Assembly: GCF_003590095.1 (NCBI RefSeq)
Contig: NC_039480.1
Span: forward strand, 11,447,328 to 11,511,327
DNA length: 64,000 nt
Source: Trichoplusia ni
Lineage: Eukaryota; Arthropoda; Insecta; Lepidoptera; Noctuidae
Reading direction: 5' to 3'
The notes below the pieces were generated by a model. That model saw only the letters and a program-made list of their open reading frames with translations, searched no databases and was not told where the DNA came from. Below, one piece after another: positions 46,431-59,165 of this stretch. Each line of letters begins with the position of its first letter. Position 1 is the stretch's first letter. The position numbers were made by a program, and so were the translations under genes.

Positions 46431-47858
46431 GTAATATAAATAGAATAAGTTATTTCATTGGCTTTTCTAACCGGTTGTTTTAGTTCACGTGAAAGAGTTG
46501 TTGTTAAATTGATAGCATCTTTAATATTAGTTAGCCGGTAATTGTTTCGCTTGCATGACGTGTTATGTCTGGTAATTACGTGTTGCACTAGCAATAGAGG
46601 TTTTTTGAACCCATGTGTATTATGAACAGTTTTATTAACAAAATGCATGTTGAAATGGCGTTCGTTATAATTCCTATGTTTTAAAGTTAATGAAGATTTT
46701 TATTTAGGTCACAAAGTAAGTTAGCTATTTTTGTTTATAAAATTCCTAACAGGTGACTTAAGAAGAAACAGACAGCACAAAATTCAACAAAATAAAACGA
46801 TAACTTAAAAAATAAAATTTGTATCGTTTCTCGCAAAATCTTCTCCAATAATTAATATTTCTGAAAACGGTGATACAGGGGCATCCATCACTATAGACAG
46901 CAACTACTGGCGCCACGTCGGCACATCGAGTGAACATGAGAAGCTATTAATTATCATCACACCCCTAGGGATAAAATTGCGAAACCTTCAAGATTTGTTG
47001 AGTTCACATACTAGCGTTGTATTGGTTAGGCCGCGCCGCGACAACGGTTAGATAGACAATGGTTACTCAATTTTCTAAATCCCCTCTTTTACTAATACTG
47101 ATTAATTTCATAGCGGATACAAGACAGTTAATCGTCTCCCCTGGGTCAAACCGAACTTAGCTGTTCAGTGGTATTTATTGGTTATATTGTAGACCTTGGC
47201 TTACAGGAGTGTCATCAGGTGGGCTAGCCCCGTTAAAAAAATATCCAAGTTTCATAGTAACATCTACTAGGGTCTGCATAAAACCCCAGTTGAAAGAGTT
47301 CATGAAAAAAGAGATATTCGAAATAATAATAATTGTATTCTTGTATGAGGTAGAGGCAACATCAGTTTTTAGTCATAAACGGTCTCATGACGTAATATAA
47401 TTACCCATCTAGAAATTTATTTTCGATTGATTAGCCTCATTATAAATTAGTACGCACTACTAATCACGTACCTAATGCAAATTTAGTTGCCATGGTGATA
47501 CGCTATCAATATTTAGTTCAATAAACCAGGAAATTTGTTTATCTAATTAATAATTATACACGTAGATAAAATTATATCGTGTAACTCATTTATGACGCTC
47601 TTCTACATTTCAATATTTTGTATTTAACCCGTTTCTGGAAAAACAACTGAATTCTAGACTCTTGATTTTTTCCGTTTACTCAGTTCAAATACTCAAACTA
47701 TTGTCTACAATTATATCGGCCTGTAAATGCCTCACTTCTAGATAAATCGTCCGTCATCTTTCCATTCAGTAAAAGGAAATGCTTTAATTCATCATGATTA
47801 ATTATCAAAAAATATTATTATAATAACGTTTCGTGAGGCGGTTTCATACGAAACCTGG
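46431..47858. other. Intergenic DNA, no gene seen
   Basis: AT-rich. 46870-46960 is slightly GC-richer without a coding frame. No named repeat. Confidence 0.5.
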
Positions 47859-47918
47859 GTCCTTAATCATGAGCGGACGCGGAGGTCGGTCGCGAGTCGT
47901 CAGCTCGTGATTAAGGAC
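47859..47918. repeat. GC-rich hairpin: 16-bp arms, 28-nt loop
   Basis: Left arm GTCCTTAATCATGAGC (47859-47874) pairs with right arm GCTCGTGATTAAGGAC (47903-47918) with one mismatch. The loop is CG-rich (GGACGCGGAGGTCGGTCGCG and eight more). The block from about 47830 to 47950 is far richer in GC than its surroundings and probably is part of a repeat. Confidence 0.75.
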
Positions 47919-47950
47919 TCCGGTCGGACTCGAAACTTGCCGGGGTGTCA

Positions 47951-48834
47951 CAATATAATACGTGTTAGTATATAGTTATTAAATAAATGAGTAGTTATGA
48001 AAAATATATTTAGTGTGGGTCAAAATTCGATCTCTGTCGTGTCGCGTTTTTCGTTTTGCGCAAGTAACATAAAGAAACGTCGGGAAAATACAGTAGCTAC
48101 GTGTTGAAAAAGTCTACAAATGCATATTTTTTTTAAGAATTATATATTTTGAAACATCAAACTCGCTTCAAAAATACAAGAGCTCATGCATATAACCACC
48201 GCAAAAACCTTATATCAAATAACTTAACTTTGTTGCGAAAATGAGGAATCAAATAAAACCAGACCGAAACAAGAAAATCGCATGTGACGTTGTGTTTCAT
48301 CATCCATCACGAAGAGACTTTCCCGCGACACATATTTGACGCGTGATATAATATAGTTACAAGCTTCGCTCGAAGAATTAAATGTCATAACGCCAACCAA
48401 GCTTAGACGGCTTAAGATCGAGGCGTCATGTAATAAGTCCGTGCTTTTTACTCAAATAATATAGTGAGGGTAATAAGTATTATGTACATTGGTTATGTTA
48501 CATATATTATCGTCTATCAGCAATAGCAGTGACAGGCTAGTGATGTGACAGTTGGACTAAAAAGTTCAAAGTTTTTCAAGTTTCCTGAGTGCGGATGTCG
48601 TTTATTAAGAACAATATAATTGCCTCAGTCATTATTGTACACATATTGTTATCTCTTTGCTATTTTTGCCAAATAACAATTCCATCGCCGCTCATACGCT
48701 TCCGTAAAATGAACCCTATTTGAGCACGTGGCAAATTCATGTGCATATTAAAATGTAATTATGACTGGCTAAAAATATCGAAGAGACATAACGAGATAAT
48801 AGGTTATTTGAAAGCCACGATTTATTGTAGGTCC
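47951..48834. other. Intergenic DNA, no gene seen
   Basis: AT-rich, nothing recognised. Confidence 0.5.
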
Positions 48835-49000
48835 GGCTTTTATTCATACGTCTCAGTCAGAAGCTAGAAAGTCTGACTGCCAATTTTAATAGGGGGTATC
48901 GTGTCGTCATGTAATGAAGTTGAGAAGGTCACACTGGCAGCCGTTCTTTGTAAAACACTGAGGCGTATCTGCATATGGGTAGACTGAAAACCGTCCCTAA
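48835..49000 (+). repeat. Diverged copy of the GATGATGA-tail lepidopteran repeat
   Basis: Contains AGAAGCTAGAAAGTCTGACT, GTCGTCATGTAATGAAGTTG and TTCTTTGTAAAACACTGAGG in the same order as 54890-55150, but much changed, and it lacks the tail. Confidence 0.6.
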
Positions 49001-51467
49001 AATAGTTGCGAAGAAAATGATATAACATAACAAAATAAAGAACTCAGAAATAAGATAACAATTTAACGATTATCATCACTCGTTATCTTCTTATCTCTAA
49101 AACAGAATTTGTACCCAGTCTCAAGTATCAAATTAATATCACTGTCAAATCAGCGGTAATAAAGAAAAAAAGCCACCAGATTTGAAGTAAATCCAGCGAC
49201 CGGTTTAGCCCGTTAAAAATAAACGAAAAATGTTTTCCCCGAAAATATGAGATCCTTTTTTGACCGCTAAGCTTGCTAAAAAAAACTTGATTCTAATAAT
49301 ATAAACCATCGGCACCACAACTTCCTTCCCCAAACCTCTAGTTTCAGGAATATTCCGGAGATTGATCCGTTGAGCCTCTAAATTTTAATTTACTTCCGCG
49401 TACCTACGCCCGTAATTATTTCAAACGATTTAAAGCCGGCCAAAGTAAATCCGTGTATAATGCTTTAGTAAAGCCGTGAAATCTCTAAAGCATTATTATA
49501 CAATGGCCGCTCTGTCTATTTATTATAATAATATCATATCTTCATGAGATCTTCTGATATATTGTACGTAATGGATATGAAAATGGTTTCAACGTATAGT
49601 TTATAATACTAATCCCTGTTTAAGGAAATAATTGCATTTTGTAATAGGATTTATAATGGAAATAGTGAAATTTAGTGAAGTGTACTTGTGCGTCCTTTCA
49701 AAATACCACCTTATCTTTGAACTCCTGCAATAAATAATCTCAATTCATTTAAAAAATAAAACATTTTACTTCGATTTAAAGTTTACATTAAAAAAATACC
49801 TAGGAAAGTAATAATTATTCTGCTCGAGTAGTATAAGCTATAAAGCTCTACTTAACTGGAGGAGATATGTTTACGTAATGGTAATTAATGACATCCAAAT
49901 TTCAACGTAATAATAATCTGAATGTAAAATCAGACATTTTATGTGGACTTCGTTCTTCTACTTAACAAATACACTTCTCACTATTTCTCCCATTAAGTAG
50001 TGTGCAGAGGCGGAATTTTTAATGTCTGTGTTTTTTAAATAAACAAATCGTATATTATTATAATAATGGTACGCAAAAGAAAGATTTCGAAAGAAAGCGA
50101 AGTAAGTTTTTAAACGACTAAGACTTCACAGTTTCACCCCATTTCATACATCTTGATTTGTTTCTAAATCATGCAAGTTATATAAAAACATTCTACTTTT
50201 AACACTACACCAAAACAAAAAGCAGCATAACTAACACACACATGAATACATGATGCATGTAAATGTGAACATGTTGCGATCACAGACGTGCTCCCATGAA
50301 TGGCTCATTCATCAAGGATAAACATTATTCTCGTTAAGATTTGTATTTATTTTAACATTCAAGTCACTAGCGTCGGAGACTGCGGCGTTCCAGAATCTCT
50401 AAAACTGCGGTGTTTGCTGTAAATTGTAGCGGATGCATTTCGTACGGGGAACCTACCGCAACGACTTCACCCTTTGCGGAAAAGAGACAGTGCTCTACAA
50501 ATGTAGAGTGCCATCTCTTTTCAGCAAGTCTTAAGACTTATTCTTTAAATGGTTGTGGTACATCTCTGTACGCGGTTTATCTTTGTCGGCTGATGTCTTG
50601 AATATGTGATGCAAAACGTTATCATGCAAATGTCACTGGATATTTGTTATATATGTTGTAGAGGGTGTTCAAAGAAGTTTAGGTTTTTGGCTTTAAAAAA
50701 CAAAAACGTGCATTTGAATTTTATTTCATTTGGTTTTTGTTTCACGTTTTTAGTTTAATACAAACTGCAAACAGCTAAACTAAAAGAACGTGTAAATGAA
50801 AATGTCGAGAGATTTTAATTAATTGGCAACTCTTTCGTAAAATATAATGTTTTTCGTACGTGTTTTGAAAGCTATTTGAAACTTGCTAGTATGTTTATTA
50901 ATTTATGTTTAAAAATAATTTAACCAATCAAATATTAAAGATTCTAAATTATACATTACCGCACCATAAACTTTATGTTTGTGACTATTAACTCATTTAC
51001 CACAAAATGCATGATTGTTGGATGGATAAAATAAAGGTGTATCAAAATTGGTCTAGCTGTTCGAGAGTAAGGAGATAACAATTAATGTATATTCAAATAT
51101 ACACATTTTTTAAAATATTTTTTTGCTGAAATTTTCTAAAAAGAACTGGCATTTATATTATCAATTGCTACTCTAGACAAATATATTGTACAACCAGCTT
51201 TCTCACTTGCGCAAGTAATAACAGGCAATGCAGATTGTGACAGTCAATTTGAGGTAGCAACCAAACCGGTACCTAGAGGTGAACTAATGGTGATTGTGAG
51301 CAATAGTAACTGCAACTAAACTGGTATTGGACGTTTGCAATCAAAGTAATGGTCGTTCAATTTGTGGTATGGGCTCTGCGACTAATATAAGCTACTTGAA
51401 TGGAGACAAAAGATTAATGAGTTCAAGTTTCTGTAAAAAGGATTTGAATGAATACAAAATTTACGGG
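49001..51467. other. Intergenic DNA, no gene seen
   Basis: AT-rich. At 49455-49505 two stretches (GTATAATGCTTTAG and CTAAAGCATTATTATAC) form an imperfect inverted repeat around a 16-base spacer. A 63-codon frame at 50410-50601 contains several cysteines but no recognisable pattern. Confidence 0.5.
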
Positions 51468-51660
51468 TATGTTGGTCTAGTGGTTAGTGACAGTGAATCC
51501 TATACTTGAGGACGTGGGTTCGATCCCCATAACGATGTAATAACCAAACTCATTTGTTCCGTGTCTGGGTATTTTGGTATTTTGTTGGTATTAAGAAACA
51601 TATAAGCTCTGCTTAGTTTGAGACTAGATGGTGTTGTATGAGAAAAAAAGAAAAAAAATG
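51468..51660 (+). repeat. tRNA-derived SINE
   Basis: A box TGGTCTAGTGG at 51473-51483 and B box GGTTCGATCCC at 51517-51527, 44 bases apart start to start, followed by a body containing CCGTGTCTGGGTATTTTGGT and GCTTAGTTTGAGACTAGATG, and an A-rich end near 51650. The tRNA-like head is not a complete tRNA: no acceptor stem closes. This is the clearest SINE of the window. Confidence 0.72.
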
Positions 51661-54600
51661 ATTTTTCAGCTTAATTCACTGCTAAGCTCACTTTTGTCAT
51701 TTGACACTTAATAATGATAGCTATTTATGCCTTAGCTTCTTGTTCCCACCTAGTTTATTGTACTATTTCTGTCAGTATTTGCCACACAATAAACGACCAC
51801 TTTATTAGTTAGAAACTCAAACTATCAATAGAAATACACCCACAGTAAATTCCAATCATTCTCAAGAATCTCAGTTTTCAGTATACAAAATATAATTAAC
51901 CTAAGATTAATGTAAGTTTCTCAAGTTCGTAAAAGGCAAAACGCATTTTAAATCAAGTACAATAAGCTTCACAATAGCATGGCGTGAGGATATCGGGAGA
52001 CAGGAATCTTGAGTAAAACTTATACGTATGCAACCTAACACGTAAAGTATTCAGGCTTGAGCCAGCTGTATAAAGATGATACAATATTACTTCGACGTAG
52101 CTTATTTTAAGCTTGTTCGCGACAAAACTACCTGAAGTTTAGTACCGGGACTGCCACGTACAATACATACATACAGTTGAACTCGGGTCCAAGGATGGAA
52201 ATGTACATATACGAGAATGTATACTGTAGGAATGAACATATATTTTTTTAAGAAAACTGTTTTAGTAGTTATAACTTGGGATTTCCACATACAACTTATC
52301 TCAGTAGTGAGAAAGAGAATGTCAAAATTATTCTTCGTACAAGGCTGCTTTTAAGGCTCCGCTGTTTACAGAATTAATAGAATATGTTAAGTCTGTTCAT
52401 CTGTCACCCTGTGTATATTATGTTCTCATAGCTAGACATTAATTTTTTCACTTATAATGACTTTTCGTAGCCACTGTTAACAGCATGTATTTTCGTAGCT
52501 ACACAAATAAGGCCCGATGTTTCAATCGTCCGATAACTTTTATCTGAGGAATAAATATGGCCGTTTGACATATTTTCTATACAAAAGCTGTCAAAACTGT
52601 GCTGATTGAAAAATCGGCCCTAATGAAAATAAACGTTCATTAGTTTAATGTTTAACCAAATCCATGGCAAATTTGTTTCTCTTTAGCTTACAGTATAGAA
52701 CTATAAATGTCGCAAGTAGGTCTCAAACTAACACTTTTTAGTATTGGTTATTCTCATATACATAATAATATGCTGTATTTAATATATTACAGGGGTCTCA
52801 AACCACGTTGCTTGAGCTCATGGTGAAAACTGCACAATATGGACTGTACATGCTATTTTAAGTTTGGACGGAGTGCATCTGTCGACTTATCCCACGGTTG
52901 CAGGAAAGCTTACACCCTGAACTGTGAATATTGATTCCGAATTTCCAAGTTACATTTGTAATATTCTTGGTATTATGAAATATAAATAAGGTACTAGTGT
53001 TTATTTAAAATTTTGCTCTTTAAATTTAATCGGACGCGTTTTTGTACGAGTACCTGATTAATTTAATTAGTTTGAATATACATATTGTTAATTATTTTGA
53101 ACTTTGATGTATTCTTTACGAAATAAAGATAATCACCATTTATGTCTTTAGCGGGAAACGTGCTCAGAAGCCAGGCGGCAATGCTAATTCTTTGTACAAA
53201 AAACAAGCCAACTTTCCCGATCACGAATAGTCTACGAACTTTAATAATGAATGTATTACGTAAAATATTATTAAAATCGGAATCTACGATGCGATATTAA
53301 AGTTGTCATTTCAAGACAAAAACTAACGAAAGTTAAATATTTCTCGAGTAATTCAAATAATTCAGATGCATATTTCTCAAACAAAATATTTTCATAACCA
53401 AGTATGATCAAAACTATCCATATTTCAATGAAGCTATTTTCAATCCTAAACCCAATCTATTTCGGTACCTACTACCTACTACTACGTTATTCAATCTCCG
53501 AAACAAAACACGATAGTTTCAAATTCTCCATTCACGTTTATTTGTCTAAAATATATAATATCATAATGTATATCCACGATAACGCGACGTTAGGTAAGAT
53601 AAGTTATAAATAGACGAGAGATACAGCATTATTTTTATGACAGATAATGTATTTTTGATGCGCCTGGCTTTAACAGCACCCTCAAGTCTAAGAAACTACT
53701 TCGTAAACAAGATTTTTTCCAAGAAATATTGGAAAAGATATTTATAATAGATTTTTGTTATTTCGCCTTGGAAATAATGATTTATGTAGGTTTATTTAAG
53801 TATTGTCTAATGTCGTGTAGGTATAACGTGGTATCACATATGTAAATACCAATCAATGAGTTCATCCTATCGGGGTTCAATACTGTACATAGGGTTCCTC
53901 CAAGATGCACCATATCACACTTCCGAGCAAGCTAAATTTTTTACTACATCGGTCCATTTAGAATACCTACGAGAATGCCTATGATAACACATTTTGTTTC
54001 GCTAAATACATGGTGGATAGAACATTTAAAAAAATAAATCTATGGTATAATATAAAGCCTGCTTCTTCTGATTGGCCAGCTTCAGTTCATTTGAGACAAA
54101 ACTCTGTCTCATTCGTCTTTTTTACATAATATCATTAGGAAGACGCGCACTTTGAACAAGTCTCCTCATCGACATAACTGTCGAATGGTTTACTATTAAA
54201 TAATACAATGAAAGAATAAACACCTCAGGAGCCAACTAAGCTACCAAAGGTCACTTACCAAGAGTTTCAGTTAAGAATTCAATTTCATTGCATCGTCACA
54301 CGTCTTATGATGTACCTTCGCGAGGATCGAGTCTTGTTTGAAGTTAGATTTTTTATTATTGTATCATTTTTATTTCATTGCAAATACTATCTGATCCACA
54401 GCGCTACATATTTCTGCATCTAATAATAAAAAACTGCCTCATATATACAGCATACATTAGGCAATAACAATTATAATACCCACAAGTACATAGAAAACAG
54501 TTTTGTGTACAATGAGCGCTCAATGAATGATGAATTCAACTAAATCTAAAGTTCTAAGAGCGCTTAGTACTTCAGATTTAGTTCAATTCATCTTACTGCT

Positions 54601-54889
54601 CGTCGGCGTCCGGTTGGCTATCGGCTTGCAGTATGAGTTGCAATAGCCCTTGACTACTATAATAACAATGAGAAATCTGATAGCTACGGCATTTCTGGAG
54701 TATTTCTGGTATTCACTTGTAGACTTAAGATTTTACCGTTGTAATAATTACAAATAAATAAATGTTATGCTAATACACTGAGTATCAGAGACCCAGGCAG
54801 ATTTTGGATCGCTGAGTCAATGGATTAAGTAAGTAGTAAGCAAAACGACAAAAAATAAAAGATAATTTTGATGTACATAGAGTTCTTCT
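51661..54889. other. Intergenic DNA, no gene seen
   Basis: AT-rich, only chance frames below 70 codons. No named repeat. Confidence 0.5.
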
Positions 54890-55150
54890 GAAGTTTCGTG
54901 TTTCGGAAGGCACGTTAAATTGTGGGTCCCGGCTGTTATTCTACATCTCTGGCACGCGTTACAGGTAGTCAGAAGCTTGAAAAGTCTGACAGCCGGTCTA
55001 ACCAAGGGGTGTCGTGTTGCCCAGGTAACTGGGTTGAGGAGGTCAGATAGGCAGTCGCTCCTTGTAAAACATAGGTACTCAGCTGAAACCGGTTGGACTG
55101 GTAGCCGACCCCAACATAGTTGGGAAAAGGCTAGGCTGATGATGAGAGTT
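54890..55150 (+). repeat. GATGATGA-tail lepidopteran repeat, best copy
   Basis: Begins near GTTTCGGAAGGCACGTTAAA, includes GTAACTGGGTTGAGGAGGTC, CGCTCCTTGTAAAACATAGG and CCGACCCCAACATAGTTGGG, and ends GGCTAGGCTGATGATGAGAG. Open frames on both strands through it (80 and 161 codons) are repeat-derived and should not be called genes. Confidence 0.8.
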
Positions 55151-55755
55151 CTTCTAAAGTAAAATTTTGTCAAAATACAATACAGATTTAATTGTAAACT
55201 AAGCAACAACGTGTCAAGAACGTACAGTTCTGAAATATACACACAGACATAACTGGTTTTTAGTGGTAAGATATGAAAATTCAAACTTTTATCGAATATC
55301 ATCCAATGTAACTTATCGTATTGAATATTCTTATCTATTTTCGTACCGGATAACGAAACTTGATGGAAATAAGAATTACCTATTCATGAAGAAATTATAT
55401 GATTCAACTATAATATTTTCATGTGGATTCGGGGTTGGATTAATATAGGACCATAAAGGTCAAACAGGATTACAAAATACAACGAAGGTTATTCGATTGG
55501 GCTTCGAGAACTTTCTATTTTAAAATAAAAGTTTTAGGGATTACGCAATAGGTAATTGGTTGGAAGGTTAGCTCATATATAATTTGTTACAAAATTAAAG
55601 GCAAAAAGAGTTTATTTTTTAAAATAATGTCTTTTAAAGGTCAGCTTTCTGATCTGATGTTTTTTTAGTTAGGTAACATTTCCCTTTTGTTTCAAAGAAT
55701 TATGATTATAGCTGTTCTAGGAAAGATGTTGTGGATGTAAAAATAAAAACTGTGT
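55151..55755. other. Intergenic DNA, no gene seen
   Basis: AT-rich, nothing recognised. Confidence 0.5.
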
Positions 55756-55900
55756 TTATTCTAAATCCTTAGGTATTTCTATTAAATCTGTAAAACGTAA
55801 ATTAGATTCATGGTATCGAGAAAACATATCCTTGCTTTTATCATCGTATAGATTTATTTTATTCGACACACTAGATAAGGGAAAAACAATATCCTCAATT
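55756..55900 (-). CDS. Weak candidate terminal exon of an unrecognised minus-strand gene
   Basis: On the minus strand an acceptor-like CTTACAATTTTCCCAG ends at 55901. It is followed by an open stretch encoding IEDIVFPLSSVSNKINLYDD and ending IEIPKDLE before a TAA at 55756-55758, with AATAAA overlapping the stop. The residue mix is protein-like (charged and hydrophobic positions alternate). The same frame stays open upstream to 56085, so the boundary is uncertain. No upstream exon is identified and I recognise no family. A chance frame is quite possible. Confidence 0.22.
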
Positions 55901-56085
55901 CTGGGAAAATTGTAAGTATTGCATTGAAAGGGACGAAAAGGATGCAGAATTTTCCACATCGAATTTTCTAAAACAAGAAATATACAAAAGTTTCGAGATC
56001 TCGGGATTTGATTAGGCCGGGTGCACGGCTGCTGACCAAGGAACGTTTGAGGTGCCAACGCATCTTTATCTCGACCGTTTATCAA

Positions 56086-59034
56086 ATAAATTCACAGTCC
56101 CACTGAAATTTATTAGTTTTCGAATGGCCACCTCTGCCGCGGTGACTTGGCGTTATTGCGGTTAGAAGAAATCGCTCGTGAAATGCGACTTTCCTATCCT
56201 TAGAGTTAAGTTTTGTTGATTTATGTATGAACTGAATGGTGTTTATTCCTTTTAAACCTTAAAGATGCTTCTATAGGACGGAAGTTATTGTAATAAATAA
56301 AAGCGATGTAGGATTATTTGTTTATAAATAATAAAAAGGGGTCATCAGATTCTTTTTACTGTTTAGACCCGGACAATATAAAGTAGTTAAAAAAAATATA
56401 TCGGATATTTTTTATGTAAGTATATATAATTTTAACCATTAGTAACCCAATTTTCTCGGCCTGCCTGCCTAATCGGAATGAGATTTATTTATTAATGTCT
56501 CGTGATATTAATTTATCATTTCAGTACAATAAAATAAAAGCGATTGATTTAGATTTTGTAAAAAAGATGTAATCTTTTTACCTAAGTAAACCAAATAAAT
56601 GTTACAAATAGCCCAATTTTTCGTCCATATTATGTCAGAAAAGAAGGTTAAAACAATGTATGCTTTATGAAAGCGTTTCTATTGATTTATTTCACGTCGT
56701 ATTTCACACTCTATACCCTGGCAATAACCGCGATATTATTTTATCCATTCACATTTTTCCACATCAGTGACGTCAATACATATGAACTGCAGTGTAAATC
56801 AATTATCCCAATTGACTTGAATAACACATTTTTAATTTATTTAAAAGCTCCCGTGCAATCAATATTTTGCTTTGGTATTTTGTGAACGAAATTATTTTGT
56901 ATCGTCTACCTGTTTTGTTGATATTTGTATAACATTTCTGTTAAATGGTATTATCTTAATTTGATTTTATGTATTTTGTTTCGGATTTTTGCAGTTTAAA
57001 CTTTGCTAAATAACGTTTTTATTTTTGATATAAAATTTGATCGTTCATGTACAAAATGTCTGCTTATGTTCGAAAGCTGAGTGGGTATCTATATGCGTTG
57101 CATCTATGCCAATAGTCGACTAAACTTTTGATTCTTACCTTTCGTTCGACTTAAATTCAGAACGTTTGAATGCCAAGTTAGTGGCTCTTTCAGTAACGAT
57201 TCTTTTGGTTCTTGCAGTCTTGGGACATTGAACGTTCAACTCATTCTTTATCGACGATTGACGTGAAATATGGTTACTCTAGAAGAATCTCAAGCATCTC
57301 GTTTTACTGTCGCAAAATCTTATAAGCTTTCTTTTGATAAGAAGTAGGTACTTTGGAAGTATTGCAATAACAATGAGTCACCAAATATAAGCTGATAGCT
57401 TTTGTTATACATTTATTTGGTTATACACATAGTGTTTTTAAGATTGATTTTTGGTTTAGGAGGTACATAGCATTATTTTAGGAAAGTTGATAAATATATA
57501 GGCTATTAGGTAGTTTCGGTAACATATTCCAGATAAATAGATGTTTTTTCAGCAAGCTGAACAATTTGAAGCTTTGGTAGCTTCAGCATGAACGAATCGA
57601 CGCAGACGTACTTTCACCGCCCTCCGAATGGCGCGGATGTGGTCGTAAACCTTTACGTCTATATCCATCAAAACGTAATGTCATTATTTCAAAGATTCAT
57701 AACATTTTTTTGGAAAGCAAAAAAATAATATTTTTGGATGAAAAATAAAAACCAAGTATTATTGCCGGGATCCGTATTCCGCTTTCGACACCCACATAAT
57801 TCAGTGTATCCAAGATTTAGGTGATACAAGTGTAATATAACAATATGACACCTAATGGCAGAGGAACGTAAAGGTGAGATGCAAATAACCTCTGGCGCTG
57901 AGACGTGCTTCGCGAAGTTTGAAAGCACGAGTTGAATACGAAAGTTAAGGCACCCCTGCACCAGGATAACTGGCGCAAGTGACTACAATATACTTTAAAG
58001 TCAGTGTAAGCCAGGGAAGCGGTGGCCCTTATCGCACACGTGATTTGAATTCTTCCCACACTTTTATTCGACCAATATGACAAAAATGTTTGCGACGTCT
58101 GCGCTTTGAATACATAAACACACTGATTTTAAAATAAATTCTCCTTTTTATTATATTTCTTGCGGTAATAAAGCGCGACTATTTTATTGTCTAGCTTTCT
58201 TTTCTCGAAGGACAGAGAATATGTGAAAAAATAAAATGTCTGTCGGATGATATGGTTGTAGGATAACGAGTCGTCGGTATAATATTTATGACATGATACA
58301 AAAAATATTCACAACATGTGATCTCGTAGACTGTAATACCTACACTCAAAATCAAGTATGTATCGGGCATCAAAATAAAAGTAATGTTATAAAACAAAGC
58401 AGGTCAAAAGCGAGTCAGCCTCGTGTCACTGAGAGTTCAAGCAAAGTTGCAAAAAAAAATTTCTTCCTTGATTTTTATTTATGTCATCATAGCGGCAAAA
58501 TAAATTTTAATACTGACAACAGACAGATAAATAAAAAACGGAGCCGTAGTCATAACGTTCTGTGTGTTCTGTCTGTATCCTTTGAATAAAGAGTTTTAAA
58601 AACTGTCATCTTGTTGACTTTAACTTACATCGTAATTAAAATACAATACTGTAAGATATTACCGAAATTTTAATTTAAATATCTAAGAATTAAGTTTCAC
58701 TCTATTGCAAACAGGTTTGTTTTGAAATAAAAATAAGAGACGGCGGGCAAATATAGAAAAAAAATAAGTCAATTGGAATTCAAATACTCAATAGAGTGTG
58801 TTCGCAAATTGATCCGCAAAAGAGTAATTTCTTTGGGATGTAACATAAATATTATCCCGAAAGGTTGGTCAACCTTGAGACCTTTTTCACTTGAGGAAGT
58901 ACTGAATTGCAAGCAAAAAAACAGAAAACTAAGCTTTTATCTACTAGAAATTGTCATATTTTTTTTTTTTTATAAATGCCGAAAACATCACACACATTGT
59001 TCTGCACCCAAAATAAGTTGCTAAAGCACTTGTG
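56086..59034. other. Intergenic DNA, no gene seen
   Basis: AT-rich. Overlapping minus-strand frames at 57689-58083 (90 and 88 codons) share no features with known proteins. No named repeat. Confidence 0.5.
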
Positions 59035-59165
59035 TTATGAAATCCAGATACAACGATATCACAAACACCAAGACCCCAGACAATATCAAAAATATGAATT
59101 TTTACATTGACCTGACCGGGGTTTGAACTCGGGACTTCAGAGCAAACAGTAACATTTTTTTATGG
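59035..59165 (-). repeat. tRNA-derived SINE (reverse)
   Basis: The minus strand holds a B-box-like GAGTTCAAACC (plus 59120-59130) preceded by GAAGTCCC, and continues into a body whose plus-strand words ACCAAGACCCCAGACAATAT are common in lepidopteran SINEs. Confidence 0.6.

Noticed and set aside
51468..51540. Possible tRNA gene
   Set aside because: A and B boxes are present, but no acceptor stem or anticodon arm closes, and the sequence continues into a SINE body.
54817..55302. 161-codon minus-strand frame
   Set aside because: It lies over the GATGATGA-tail repeat and is explained by it.
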